Below are positions 8,457-19,063 of a DNA stretch of 64,000 bases, one piece after another. The notes under the pieces are model-generated. The model searched no databases, was not told where the DNA came from, and saw nothing but the letters and a program-made list of their open reading frames with translations. Source of the DNA: Streptomyces subrutilus (lineage in GTDB: Bacteria; Actinomycetota; Actinomycetes; Streptomycetales; Streptomycetaceae); the NCBI RefSeq assembly GCF_008704535.1, contig NZ_CP023701.1, positions 1,426,001 through 1,490,000 on the forward strand, written 5' to 3'. Position numbers and translations under genes: made by a program. The number at the start of each line of letters is the position of its first letter. Positions within the stretch are counted from its first letter, which is position 1.

Positions 8457-9107
8457 ATGAGGACGGTCGACCCGGCCAGGCATCGGGAGCGGCGTCGGCA
8501 CATCGTCGACGCGGCGGCCGGCCTCTTCGCGGCGAGGGGCTTCGAGCGCACCACGACGGCGGAGATCTGCAAGGCGGCCGGCATGAGCGCCGGCAACCTC
8601 TTCCACTACTTCCCCACCAAGCGCGCCATCTTCCACGCCGTCTTCGTGGAGGACGAGCAGGAGCGCGCCGCCAAGGCCGGGCGGTTCGCCGCCGCCCTCG
8701 CCTCCGACGACCCCTGGGCCGCCCTCCTCGACGTCGTGGACCTCCTCACCGCGCCCGCCCTGGAACCGCTGGTCCCCGCCCTCGTGATGGAGGCGGTGAT
8801 CCAGGCCTACCGCGACCCGGAGCTCGAAGCCCTGCTGAGCCGGGACGAGGAGGACGAGCGGGGCGCGGTGACCGCCCTGCTGCGCCGTGCGGCCGCGGCC
8901 GGCGCGCTGGACCCCGGGCTGGAGCCGGAGGCCACCGCGGCCTGGGTCATGGCCCTGATCGGCGCGCTCTACACCAGCGCGGCCACCGACCCGTCCTTCG
9001 ATCCCGCCGCCCAACTCCCCACCCTGCGGCTGATCCTCCGGCGCTTCCTGCGGCCCGGCGCCCGGCCCGTTCGGGACCCCGCGCCCCCGTCGGCCGCGGA
9101 GTCCTGA
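8457..9107 (+). CDS. TetR/AcrR-family transcriptional regulator
   Basis: Repressor of 216 residues. The N-terminal HTH is clear: RRHIVDAAAGLFAARGFERT then TTAEICKAAGMSAGNLFHYF (residues 13-52) and the conserved PTKRAIFHAVF. The C-terminal ligand-binding half gives no clue to the effector. ATG at 8457 follows GAGGAGAG. A perfect palindrome about 120 nt upstream, between this gene and the divergent YqeB-like gene, is its probable operator, so autoregulation and control of the neighbour are likely. Confidence 0.92.
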   Translation: MRTVDPARHRERRRHIVDAAAGLFAARGFERTTTAEICKAAGMSAGNLFHYFPTKRAIFHAVFVEDEQERAAKAGRFAAALASDDPWAALLDVVDLLTAPALEPLVPALVMEAVIQAYRDPELEALLSRDEEDERGAVTALLRRAAAAGALDPGLEPEATAAWVMALIGALYTSAATDPSFDPAAQLPTLRLILRRFLRPGARPVRDPAPPSAAES

Positions 9108-9268
9108 ACGGGTCCGGCCCGCGACCGGCCCTCCGCCCGTGCCGGTGCCCGCGCACCGGCATGTCCGCGCCCGGGCGCCGCCCGCGCACGGCATAGTGCG
9201 TCCCTGCCGCCGCCGACCAGCGCCCCTCGCCCACCACCGCCCCCGCCCGCCTCCCGTCGGAGTCCACC

Positions 9269-10339
9269 GTGCCCGCCACATCCGCCGCACCCGTCCCGCC
9301 CGACCGCCCCTCCCCCGGTGCGCCGCAGGACTGCCGCAGCGCCCCGCTCGTCGCCGCCACCGGGATCGTCCTGGACGCACGGGGGCGCGTGCTCGTACGC
9401 CACGCCCCCGACGGGTCCGGCCCCGACCTGCCGGGCGCCTCGGTCGGCCCCGCCGAAACCCCCGAGGAGGGGCTGTCCCGCGCGCTGGAGGAGGTGTGGG
9501 GCCTGAAGGCACCGGCCGGCCGGCTGCTCGCCGTCGACTCCCGGCCCTCCCGCGGCCCCGACCGCGCGCTCGTCGTCCACGTCCACCTCGTCGGCCCGCT
9601 CACCGCCGACGAGGCGGCCGGGCTCACCGGGCCGGGCGGCGGCCCGGCGGGAGCGCGCTGGCTCGCTCCGGACGAGGCGTGCGCCGCCCTCCCCGTCGGG
9701 ATCGCGCCCCGGCTCCGGGCCGCCCTCGCCGCCCTGTACGCGGGCTCGCTCGCCCACCTCGTCGGGGGCGTCCCGCAGCCCGGCTCCCCGGCCGGCCTCG
9801 ATCCGGCCCGGCGTGCGGCGCTGGAGCACTCCGGCGCGCTCGACTCCGCCAGCCACCGGGCGAACCGGCCCAAGGCCCTCACCGCCGCGAGCGCCGTCCT
9901 CACCGACTCCGCGGGCCGGGTGCTGCTCGTGCAGCCCACGTACGGCAGGGCCGACCGCTGGCACCTGCCGGGCGGCGGCGTCGACAGCGACCTCGGCGAG
10001 AACCCGCGGGCCGCGGCCCGTCGGGAGGTGCGCGAGGAACTCGGCCTCGACCTGCCGCCGGGCCGGCTCCTGGCCGTGAACTGGTCGCACAAGCCGGGCC
10101 GTCCGGCCCGCGTCCGCTTCCTCTACGACGGCGGCGTGCTCGACCCCGCCGCGCTCGCCCGCATCCGGCTCCCCCCGGCGGAGTTGGTGCGGTGGCGGAC
10201 GGTCGCCCCCGGCGACCTGCGTCCGCTGGTCGCGCCGTCGCTCCGGCGGCAGATCAGGGCCTGCCTCGGGGCCCGGGAGAGCGGAGCCGGCCCGCTGGAA
10301 CTCCACGCCGGCCGGCCGGCGGTGGCGGACCGCGCCTGA
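9269..10339 (+). CDS. Tandem Nudix hydrolase-domain protein
   Basis: Protein of 356 residues with two Nudix-fold halves. The C-terminal domain (about 205-325) has WHLPGGGVDSDLGENPRAAA and REVREELGLD, a Nudix box with two residues inserted before its first Glu. The N-terminal domain (about 25-150) keeps the fold text (ATGIVLDARGRVLVRHAP) but its box reads RALEEVWG, with the Glu of REUxEE replaced by Ala, so it is probably not catalytic. Substrate unknown. GTG start at 9269. Convergent with the next gene across a terminator. Confidence 0.8.
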   Translation: MPATSAAPVPPDRPSPGAPQDCRSAPLVAATGIVLDARGRVLVRHAPDGSGPDLPGASVGPAETPEEGLSRALEEVWGLKAPAGRLLAVDSRPSRGPDRALVVHVHLVGPLTADEAAGLTGPGGGPAGARWLAPDEACAALPVGIAPRLRAALAALYAGSLAHLVGGVPQPGSPAGLDPARRAALEHSGALDSASHRANRPKALTAASAVLTDSAGRVLLVQPTYGRADRWHLPGGGVDSDLGENPRAAARREVREELGLDLPPGRLLAVNWSHKPGRPARVRFLYDGGVLDPAALARIRLPPAELVRWRTVAPGDLRPLVAPSLRRQIRACLGARESGAGPLELHAGRPAVADRA

Positions 10340-10363
10340 ACCGGCCCGGGCCCGGCACGCACG

Positions 10364-10403
10364 CGGGGCGCCCCCCGCCGGACGTTCGACGGGGGGCGCC
10401 CCG
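10364..10403. terminator. Bidirectional terminator
   Basis: A perfect 14-bp stem (10364-10377 with 10390-10403) and 12-nt loop sit between two convergent genes, 25 nt after each stop codon. Confidence 0.8.
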
Positions 10404-10427
10404 GTGTGTCCCGCGGGCCCACCGCCG

Positions 10428-10838
10428 TCAGTGGACCGTGACGGTCATGGAGGGCGACGTCCAGTTGCCCGCCGAGACGCGCAGTTCCTGCTTGCCCTTG
10501 TCCTTGAAGGTGTTCTCGAAGGAGAAGCTGGAACCCTTCTTGATCAGCGTGTTGACGTGCAGCGTGGTCCACTTGGAGCCGTTCTTGTGCTGCAGGACCA
10601 CCTTCGTCCCGATCGGGAGCCCCTTGCTCCTGCCGGTGAACGTGACCTTCTCACCGGCCTTCACCTCGGTGGGCGCGGCCTTGAGGGTGATCTCACCGGC
10701 GGCCGACCTGGAGGCCGACGGGGTCGGCGTCGCGGCGGCTGCGGCGGTGCTCGCGGTCGCGAGACCACCGGCGGTCAGCAGTGCCGCGGACAGGGCTCCG
10801 GCGGCGGCGATGCGGGCGATACGGCGTGGTGTGGCCAT
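10428..10838 (-). CDS. Small secreted protein, Ig-like beta fold, function unknown
   Basis: Predicted exported protein of 136 residues. Signal peptide: RRIAR then a hydrophobic run about 10-35 with AAA-type cleavage. The mature part of about 95 residues is rich in Lys, Thr and Ser and reads like one Ig/bacterial-surface beta-sandwich (LKAAPTEVKAGEKVTFTGRS ... LQHKNGSKWTTLHVNTLIKK ... FTNTF-like turns, ending MTVTVH). I do not recognise a named family. ATG at 10838 has GGGAG 10 nt upstream; a TTG one codon earlier is possible. Confidence 0.7.
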   Translation of the reverse strand: MATPRRIARIAAAGALSAALLTAGGLATASTAAAAATPTPSASRSAAGEITLKAAPTEVKAGEKVTFTGRSKGLPIGTKVVLQHKNGSKWTTLHVNTLIKKGSSFSFENTFKDKGKQELRVSAGNWTSPSMTVTVH

Positions 10839-10985
10839 CAAGGTCGAACTCCCGTCTGGAAGGCTGCCCCCACCTGTCGCGAACTGCTCCGATGCTAGCG
10901 GCGCCCTTCCGACACCGGCGACTTGATCAAGACGAACCGCTGGTGGGAGGGGGTGCCGGAGCGCCCTGAGCCCCTCGGCCGGGGT

Positions 10986-11444
10986 TCACTCGCAGCCGGA
11001 GGAGATCTCCCGGAAGGTGGCGTAGTGGTCGTCCGTGTACCAGACGGCGCGGGTGTCGGGGTCGCGGACGATGCGCTCGGCATCGCGGTACTGGCCGGGG
11101 GTGCGCGGGTTGACGTCGTACTCGCGGTAGCGGCCGTCGAGGGGCAGGTCGCGGGAGCGGTTGCCGTAGACGTTGCTGCCGCGGATGACCAGACGGGTGT
11201 CCGCGACCGGGTAGTCGGTGGGCCGGGGCGCCTGGGGCCAGTCGAGCCCCTGCCAGATCCCGCACGCTTCCCGGACCTGCCCGGGGAACTCCTCGACGGG
11301 CAGCGGCGGTTCGATGACGTCGGCGGGGCGCAGCGACGGATGCGCGGCGGCCTGCGCCGAGGCGGAGGACGCGGCCGGCGCGGCGAACACGGTCAGGACG
11401 AGGGCGGCGCCGGCCAGACGGCGCGCGGTGCGCAGAAGAGTCAT
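10986..11444 (-). CDS. Secreted guanyl-specific ribonuclease, RNase Sa type
   Basis: Extracellular guanylyl-preferring endoribonuclease (N1/T1/Sa family). The 152-residue precursor has a signal peptide (about 1-31). Catalytic residues can be aligned to RNase Sa: E108 in YREYDV (Glu54), R120 and R124 in YRDAER (Arg65/Arg69), H140 in DDHYATF (His85). C61 and C151 correspond to the single disulfide. The gene is divergent from a barstar gene with 133 nt between starts; barstar binding would protect the cytoplasm from unexported enzyme. ATG at 11444 follows AGGGG closely. Confidence 0.9.
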   Translation of the reverse strand: MTLLRTARRLAGAALVLTVFAAPAASSASAQAAAHPSLRPADVIEPPLPVEEFPGQVREACGIWQGLDWPQAPRPTDYPVADTRLVIRGSNVYGNRSRDLPLDGRYREYDVNPRTPGQYRDAERIVRDPDTRAVWYTDDHYATFREISSGCE

Positions 11445-11565
11445 GTCCCCTGGAACCGGACGCGCGGCGCGGGGGTCACGCCCGCGGCCCGACGGACACC
11501 CGTCCGGCGCGCAGCCGGACGGTGCGGGCGGCCCGGCGCGCGGCGCGTCTGCCGGTCGGTCCGGT

Positions 11566-11571
11566 TAGCCT
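11566..11571 (+). promoter_or_regulatory. -10 element of a leaderless barstar mRNA
   Basis: TAGCCT ends 6 nt before the barstar ATG, and no Shine-Dalgarno is present in between. Confidence 0.45.
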
Positions 11572-11577
11572 GCTGCG

Positions 11578-11889
11578 ATGACGGACAGCGCGCTCGTGGT
11601 CGATCTGCGCGGCCGGCGGATCGAGACCCTCGACGGATTCTGGGACGCGGTGACCGGGCCCTGCGGCCTGCCCGCGTGGTTCGGCCGGAACCTGGACGCG
11701 TGGTCGGACACGATCGACGGCCGGGGCATCTCGGCGGTGGTCGACCGCCACCCCACCCTGGCCGTGCACGTCGACCGGACGGGCCTGTTCGCCGGCGACC
11801 GCCGCGACGCCCGGGCCCTGGCCGCGACCTTCGACGGCGTACGCAACCGCCTCTTCGTCCACCCCGTGCGCGTACGGCGCCACCCCTGA
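11578..11889 (+). CDS. Barstar family ribonuclease inhibitor
   Basis: Cytoplasmic immunity protein of 103 residues. It has the barstar pattern: VVDLRGRRIETLDGFWDAV, then the inhibitory helix region PAWFGRNLDAWSDTI (residues 37-51), where N43, D45 and W47 lie in the segment that plugs the active site in barstar. It lies next to and divergent from the RNase Sa-type gene, its most likely target. ATG at 11578 has no Shine-Dalgarno; TAGCCT upstream suggests leaderless expression. Confidence 0.9.
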   Translation: MTDSALVVDLRGRRIETLDGFWDAVTGPCGLPAWFGRNLDAWSDTIDGRGISAVVDRHPTLAVHVDRTGLFAGDRRDARALAATFDGVRNRLFVHPVRVRRHP

Positions 11890-12175
11890 CGCCGTCGCCG
11901 GTCCAGCCGCCGCTGCGGGTGCCGGGCGGGTCCTGCGGGTCGACTCCGGTGGAGGCGGAGGCGTCCTTCGTACCGCTGGGGCGACCGGAGCGGCCCCGGG
12001 GCCCGGTGCCGTGCATCCCCTTGTCGCCGCCGCGCCTGCTCCGCTCCTCGCCCCGGCCGCCCGTGCTCTTGGCGGCTTGCCGTGCGGGCTGCCCTGTTCC
12101 TGGCGGTGGAGTCCACGTCCGGGGACCGGCCGTGCTGCGCGGTGCTCGTCCGGTCACCACCGGACCGGCAAACGA
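11890..12175. other. Intergenic region downstream of barstar
   Basis: About 290 nt with no ORF showing codon bias or recognisable protein text. No repeat or RNA structure apart from the long hairpin that begins at its right end. Confidence 0.4.
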
Positions 12176-12215
12176 CTCAGGGGCCGTTTCAGATTGCTCT
12201 GAAACGGCCCCTGAG
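12176..12215 (-). terminator. Long hairpin terminator of tRNA-Pro
   Basis: A perfect 18-bp inverted repeat (12176-12193 with 12198-12215) with a TTGC loop begins 17 nt after the 3' end of the tRNA. Stem and position mark it as the transcript terminator. Confidence 0.85.
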
Positions 12216-12231
12216 CTGCGACTTCGAAAAG

Positions 12232-12305
<74 letters not shown>

Positions 12306-12453
12306 ATACCCGTTGACCTGGGGTTTCCCCTGGTTGAACGCGCAGGAGAACAATACCGCACTTCGTGCGGTGGTCGCGCGCACCTCGCTCCGGCCGGATA
12401 CGGCCGGAGCGGGGTCTTGACCTCGATCGGACTTGAGGTTGCACGATCGGTGC

Positions 12454-13155
12454 ATGACACAGGCAACCGCGGACACCGCGCTCCGCTACGAGGATCTGGG
12501 CCGCCTCATCGGCCTCATGACCGGGGCCGAGAAGCACGGCCCCGCCGCCACCTCCACCCTCGACGTCGTGTGGGTGCTCTACGACCGGGTGCTCCGGGTC
12601 ACGCCGAACAGCGCCGACGACCCCGGGCGGGACCGTTTCCTGCTGTCCAAGGGACACGGTCCGATGGCCTACTACGCGGTGCTCGCCGCCAAGGGCTTCT
12701 TCCCGGTCGGCTGGCTGCCCGGCTTCGGCTCCTACGGCTCCCCGCTCGGGCACCACCCCGACCGCACCCTGATCCCCGGCGTCGAGATCGGCAGCGGCTC
12801 GCTGGGGCACGGCCTGCCCCTCGCCGTGGGCAGTGCGCTCGGGCTGCGGGCGCAGGGCCTGGACGACCCGGCCGTCTGGGTGCTGATCGGCGACGCCGAG
12901 CTGGACGAGGGCAGCAACCACGAGGCGCTCGCCTACGCGGGCTCCGCCGGACTGGAGCGGCTGCACACCGTGGTGATCGACAACGACTCGGCGACGCACG
13001 GCTGGCCCGGCGGCATCGCCACCCGGTTCGAGGCGGCCGGCTGGTCCGCGGTGACGGTGGACGGGCGCGACCACGCGGCGCTGCACGCCGCCTTCACCGC
13101 GCCGCACCCGGGACGGCCGCACGTGGTGGTCGCCCGCGTCGAGAAGAAGCAGTGA
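12454..13155 (+). CDS. Transketolase-like protein, N-terminal (TPP-binding) subunit
   Basis: Half-transketolase of 233 residues that should bind thiamine diphosphate and act with the next gene product. Visible: SKGHGPMAYYAVLAAKGFFP (about 69-88), the substrate region HHPDRTLIPGVEIGSGSLGHG, and the TPP motif GDAELDEGSNHEA ... VVIDND (about 149-181). The catalytic pyrimidine domain is missing here and supplied downstream. ATG at 12454; 31 nt separate the stop from the partner's GTG. The true substrate may differ from pentose phosphates; split pairs occur in several sugar pathways. Confidence 0.88.
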   Translation: MTQATADTALRYEDLGRLIGLMTGAEKHGPAATSTLDVVWVLYDRVLRVTPNSADDPGRDRFLLSKGHGPMAYYAVLAAKGFFPVGWLPGFGSYGSPLGHHPDRTLIPGVEIGSGSLGHGLPLAVGSALGLRAQGLDDPAVWVLIGDAELDEGSNHEALAYAGSAGLERLHTVVIDNDSATHGWPGGIATRFEAAGWSAVTVDGRDHAALHAAFTAPHPGRPHVVVARVEKKQ

Positions 13156-13186
13156 ACGAGCAGCGGGATTGAGGGGCAGGGACAGC

Positions 13187-14098
13187 GTGGACACCATGCG
13201 GGAACGATTCATCTCGGTCACGTCGCGTCAGCTCGACGAGGACCCACGGCTGGCCGTCGTGCTCGCCGAGATCACCATGGACGGGTTCCTGCCCGCCCAG
13301 CGGCGCCATCCCGACCGGGTGGTCAACGTCGGCATCAGGGAGCAGCTGCTCATCGGGGTCGGCGGCGGCCTGGCACTCACCGGTCTGCGCCCGGTGGTCC
13401 ACACGTTCGCCAGCTTCCTCGTGGAGCGGCCGTTCGAGCAGGTGAAGCTGGACTTCGGACACCAGGGCACGGGCGGGGTCCTGGTCAGCGCCGGCGGCAG
13501 TTACGACTGGCCCGCAGGCGGCTTCACCCACATGGCTCCCGGCGACGTGGCCCTGTTGGACACCCTCGACGGCTGGACGGTGCACGTCCCGGGCCACCCG
13601 GACGAGGCCGAGGCACTGCTCCGGCACGCCTACGCCGCCGGCGACGACAAGGTGTACGTCCGGCTCTCCCAGCAGTCGAACGCGGCGCCCCGGGCGGTGG
13701 ACGGCCTGCGCTTCACGACCGTGCGGGAAGGACGCGCGGGCGTGGTGGTCGCGGTCGGCCCGATGCTCGACAACGTGCTCGCTGCGACCGAGGGCGCGGA
13801 CCTGACCGTGCTGTACGCGCCCACCGTGCGGCCCTTCGACGACGCGGCCGTGCGACGGGCCGTCGCCCGCAGCGCACCCGCCGTGGTCCTCGTCGAGCCG
13901 TACCTGGCGGGCACCTCGGCGGCCGCGGCGGGCAGCGCTCTGGCCCATGTGCCCCACCGGGTACGGGGCCTGGGCGTGGGCCGGGCCGAACTGCGCCGCT
14001 ACGGCACGATGGAGGAGCACCTCGCGGCCCACGGCCTGGACCCGGCCGGCCTGCGGGAGCGGATCAACGCCTTCCTCGCGCCGGACGCGGCGCACTGA
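13187..14098 (+). CDS. Transketolase-like protein, C-terminal (pyrimidine/C-terminal) subunit
   Basis: Second half of a split transketolase, 303 residues. The pyrimidine-binding domain has VVNVGIREQLLIGVGGGLAL (about 46-65), with the Glu that activates TPP in IREQ, and VHTFASFLVERPFEQVKLDF. The C-terminal domain follows (VVLVEPYLAGTSAAAAGSAL). GTG at 13187 is chosen because AGGGGCAGGGAC precedes it; TTG at 13169 and ATG at 13196 are in frame. It forms a two-gene operon with the TPP-binding half. Confidence 0.88.
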   Translation: MDTMRERFISVTSRQLDEDPRLAVVLAEITMDGFLPAQRRHPDRVVNVGIREQLLIGVGGGLALTGLRPVVHTFASFLVERPFEQVKLDFGHQGTGGVLVSAGGSYDWPAGGFTHMAPGDVALLDTLDGWTVHVPGHPDEAEALLRHAYAAGDDKVYVRLSQQSNAAPRAVDGLRFTTVREGRAGVVVAVGPMLDNVLAATEGADLTVLYAPTVRPFDDAAVRRAVARSAPAVVLVEPYLAGTSAAAAGSALAHVPHRVRGLGVGRAELRRYGTMEEHLAAHGLDPAGLRERINAFLAPDAAH

Positions 14099-14294
14099 AC
14101 CCGGCCGGGGCCGGGCCGCCCCCTCGGCCGCGCCCCGCTCCGGGTGGGCGGCGGCCGGCCGCTCCGGGGGCCGCCCGGAGCCAGGTGTCGACCAGGATGA
14201 AGCGCGGTTCGGTGGTGTCCCGGACGTCCGCCGGGCGGACCCGGAACCAGGCGGAGTGGTCGTCTCCGGCTGCGGGCCCGCTCCGGACCGTCAT
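14064..14294 (-). CDS. Small hypothetical ORF downstream of the roadblock gene
   Basis: 76-codon frame starting 27 nt after the roadblock stop. Residues 12-41 (HSAWFRVRPADVRDTTEPRF then ILVDTWLRAA) look protein-like; the remainder is Gly/Pro/Arg low complexity and overlaps the 3' end of the transketolase gene by 35 nt. It is neither DUF742 nor a GTPase, the partners expected at this spot in a conservon. Possibly a real small gene or a remnant. Confidence 0.35.
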   Translation of the reverse strand: MTVRSGPAAGDDHSAWFRVRPADVRDTTEPRFILVDTWLRAAPGAAGRRPPGAGRGRGGGPAPAGFSAPRPARGRR

Positions 14295-14321
14295 CGCCCG
14301 CCGGGTGACGGGCCGTTCGGC

Positions 14322-14770
14322 TCAGTACTCCGGGGCGGCGCCCGGGCCGGTGGTGGCCGCGGGCCGTCGCGGCGGGGCCGCCAGGCACGGCCGTACGGTC
14401 GTGACCAGGACCCCCATCTCGTAGCCGAGCACTCCGGCGTCGGCCTCCGGGCCGGCCAGGACCGCCAGGCAGGTTCCGGCGCCGGCCGCCGAGACGAAGA
14501 GCAGCGCGCCGTCCAGCTCGACGGCGACCTGCCGCACCGCGGCCCCGTTGCCGAAGCGGGCCCCGGCGCTGCGGCCCAGCGAGAACAGCCCCGACGCCAG
14601 GGCGGCCAGCTGGTCGGCGCCGTCCGGATCGAGGCCGTGCGCGCAGCCGAGGAGCCCGTCCGCGGTGAGCAGGACGGCGCCGCGCGCGTGCGGCACCCGC
14701 CGTACCAGGCCGCCGAGCAGCCGGTCGAGGCCGGCGAGTCCGCTCCCTCCCGGGGGCTGCTCCGGCCACG

Positions 14771-14774
<4 letters not shown>
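14322..14774 (-). CDS. Roadblock/LC7 domain protein (CvnB-like)
   Basis: 150-residue protein with the roadblock/LC7 pattern: LDRLLGGLVRRVPHARGAVL (16-35), a central LAALASGLFSLGRSAGARFG and VAVELDGALLFVSAAGAGTC. In Streptomyces conservons it links the kinase-like protein to a small GTPase. GTG start at 14774 overlaps the stop of the kinase gene by 4 nt (GTGA). The DUF742 and GTPase genes normally downstream are absent. Confidence 0.85.
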
Positions 14775-16621
<1,847 letters not shown>

Positions 16622-16768
16622 CGGCGTCCTCGGTACGTGGGGCCCGGCCCCAGCGTTCCCGGGGTCCGGTGTTGATCACCGGATACCCACGCTAGACCGC
16701 GCGCTCCCGGCCCGGACGGGCAGTTGGGGAACTTGGCGGCCCTGCTTCCCGCTCCCGGTGGAACGCTC

Positions 16769-16802
16769 GCACGGCCGCCCGAATCCGCGGGGGCGGCCGT
16801 GC
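16769..16802 (-). terminator. Terminator of the metallo-hydrolase gene
   Basis: Perfect 12-bp stem (16769-16780 with 16791-16802), 10-nt loop, 15 nt after the stop codon of the minus-strand gene at 16817. Confidence 0.7.
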
Positions 16803-16816
16803 CCCGCCCGATCCGC

Positions 16817-18064
16817 TCAGGACCCGACGGCCTCGGACTCCTCGCGCCCGGCCGGACGGCTTCCCGCGCCGGATCCGGAGACCGGTCCGGTGCCGGGCTC
16901 CGTCCCGGGTGCGGCCGCCGGTGCCGGAGCGGTGACGGGCCCCGTCTGCGGCGCGGCGATGCGGACGAAGGGCCGCCACCACGGTGCGGCGGGCACGTCG
17001 GCGGCGCCCGGTTCGAAGGGCTGGCCCGGGATGGGCAGGGCGATGGCCGCCCCGGCCCCCTCGGCGGCGGCGACGGTGCCCTCGCCGGGCTCGTCCCACG
17101 GGTGCGGGGCCAGGTTGAAGGTGCCCCAGTGGATCGGCAGCATCGCCCCGTGCGGCACGCCGCCCTGGAGGTCGAGGTGGGCGCGCATGCCCTCCTCGGG
17201 CGTCATGTGGATGTCCGGCCAGTACTCCGAGTAGGCCCCGATCTGGATCATCGTGGCGTCGAAGGGGCCGTGCGCGGCGCCGATCTCCTGGAAACCGGGG
17301 AAGTACCCGGTGTCGCCGCTGTGGTAGATCCGGTGCGCGTCCCCGGCGACCACCCAGGAGGCCCACAGGGTGTGCTGCTGGTTGCGCAGGCCCCGGCCGC
17401 AGAAGTGCCGGGCGGGGGTGGCCGTGAGGGTGAGGCCGGCGACCCGGGTGCTCTCGTTCCAGTCCAGCTCGCGCACCCGGTCGGCCGGGACGCCCCAGCG
17501 CTCCAGGTGCGCGCCGACGCCGAGGGGGACCGCGAAGACCGTGTCCGTACCGGCCAGGTCCTTGATCGTCGGCAGGTCGAGGTGGTCGTAGTGGTCGTGG
17601 GAGATGACCACCACGTCGACCGCGCCCAGGGAGGCCAGCGGCACCGGCACGGGGTGCAGGCGCCTGGGGCCGGCGAAGGGGAAGGGGGAGCAGCGCTCGC
17701 CCCACACCGGGTCGAACAGCACCCGGCGGCCGTCGATCTCCGCGAGCACGCTGGAGTGCCCCATCCAGGTCAGGCGCAGCCCGGTCGCGGGCGGCTTGGC
17801 CAGCTCCGCGAGGGTGGTGGGGTAGACGGGGATCGGCGCGCCGGGGTTGCGCCGCAGCCGCTGCTCCTTGTGGAAGTAGATCTTCGCGAACTCGGTCATG
17901 GACCCGGAGGGCCGGGTCCGCGCGCCGACCGGGTTCTGGAAGACGCCGTCGGCGAAGTTCGGCGAGCGGCGGATGCGCTCCAGCCGGGCTCCGGACGGGT
18001 CCGCGCCGAAGGCTTCGGGCCGCAGGGCACGCAGCCGTGGACGCAAGGGACGGGAGCCGGACAA
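16817..18064 (-). CDS. Metallo-beta-lactamase-fold hydrolase, NAPE-PLD/UlaG-like
   Basis: Zinc hydrolase of 415 residues. Metal-binding motif SHDHYDHLDL (HxHxDH), preceded by LTWMGHSSVLAEIDGRRVLF and DPVWGERCSPFPFAGPRRLH and followed by YHSGDTGYFPGF and MLPIHWGTFNLAPHPW, the arrangement seen in NAPE-PLD-like enzymes; substrate not predictable. TTG at 18064 is chosen: AGGAGG lies 4 nt upstream and the N-terminal GARLERIRRSPNFADGVFQN is family text lost if the ATG at 17899 is used. The C-terminal 60 residues are low complexity. Confidence 0.85.
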   Translation of the reverse strand: MSGSRPLRPRLRALRPEAFGADPSGARLERIRRSPNFADGVFQNPVGARTRPSGSMTEFAKIYFHKEQRLRRNPGAPIPVYPTTLAELAKPPATGLRLTWMGHSSVLAEIDGRRVLFDPVWGERCSPFPFAGPRRLHPVPVPLASLGAVDVVVISHDHYDHLDLPTIKDLAGTDTVFAVPLGVGAHLERWGVPADRVRELDWNESTRVAGLTLTATPARHFCGRGLRNQQHTLWASWVVAGDAHRIYHSGDTGYFPGFQEIGAAHGPFDATMIQIGAYSEYWPDIHMTPEEGMRAHLDLQGGVPHGAMLPIHWGTFNLAPHPWDEPGEGTVAAAEGAGAAIALPIPGQPFEPGAADVPAAPWWRPFVRIAAPQTGPVTAPAPAAAPGTEPGTGPVSGSGAGSRPAGREESEAVGS

Positions 18065-18277
18065 GGCGCCTCCTGGAACGGTGGGGACACGGGATCGTGG
18101 ACGTCTACCCCCATCCCAACGCACGTCGGCCCCGGAGGATTCCACTCCGGGCCGTCTGCCCCCGCGTGTCGCGCTCCGCCCCGGGCCGAAGGACCCGCGC
18201 ACCGCGCCGCGGGCCGGCCCGTCGCCCCGGGTCGAAGGCCCGCGCCCGCGTCCCCTGCCGCCCCTGTGCGCCGGTCG

Positions 18278-19063
18278 CTACAGCGGCATCAGGTCCGGGC
18301 GCTTCGCCGCCACGTGGTCCCCGGACGACTCGCCGCGCAGCCGCCGCCCGATCCAGGGCACCAGGTGCTCGCGGGCCCACTGGATGTTGTCCCGGGTCGC
18401 GTCCACCGAACCGCGCGGCCGCATCGGCGGCCACGGCTGGTCGGGGTCGGTCGGCACCCGGAGCCCGAGCACCTGCGCGGCGCGCAGCGCGACCCGGGTG
18501 TGCCCTTCGGGCGACAGGTGGAGCCGGTCGGTGTCCCAGGCGCGGCGGTCCTGTACGGACCTCAGCGACCAGAGGTCGAGCACCGGGCAGTCGTAGCGGT
18601 CGGCGATGGAGCGCACGTGGGCGCTGTACGTCGCGACCTTGCCGCGCAGGTGCCGCAGGACCGGGACGCCCCGGGTGTCGAAGCCGGTGGTGATCATGAC
18701 AAGGCCGACGGACCCGGTGAGGTCGGCGACGGCCGCCTCGAACCGCTCGGCCACGCGGTCGGGGTCGCTGCCCGGCCGGATGATGTCGTTGCCGCCCGCG
18801 CAGAAGGTCACCAGGTCGGGCGCGAGCGCCTTGGCCCGCGGGACCTGCTCGGCCACGATCTGGTCGAGGAGCCGGCCGCGCACGGCCAGGTTCGCGTAGC
18901 GGAAGTCGTGCTCGTCGCGCTGGTCGGCCAGGAGCACGGCCAGCCGGTCCGCCCAGCCGAGAGGGGAGCCCCCGGGCCCCGGGTCGCCCACGCCTTCGGT
19001 GAAGCTGTCCCCGATCGCCGCGTACGAGCCGATGGTCTTGAGTGTCGTCGTCGTCGCTGCCAC
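18278..19063 (-). CDS. SGNH/GDSL-type hydrolase
   Basis: Esterase/lipase-fold enzyme of 261 residues without a signal peptide, so probably cytoplasmic. Block I is AAIGDSFTEGVGDP (Ser20 nucleophile), block III FCAGGNDI, and block V DRLHLSPEGH with the catalytic Asp/His. Block II Gly is in NLAVRG. GTG start at 19063. Stands alone; substrate unknown. Confidence 0.88.
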   Translation of the reverse strand: MAATTTTLKTIGSYAAIGDSFTEGVGDPGPGGSPLGWADRLAVLLADQRDEHDFRYANLAVRGRLLDQIVAEQVPRAKALAPDLVTFCAGGNDIIRPGSDPDRVAERFEAAVADLTGSVGLVMITTGFDTRGVPVLRHLRGKVATYSAHVRSIADRYDCPVLDLWSLRSVQDRRAWDTDRLHLSPEGHTRVALRAAQVLGLRVPTDPDQPWPPMRPRGSVDATRDNIQWAREHLVPWIGRRLRGESSGDHVAAKRPDLMPL

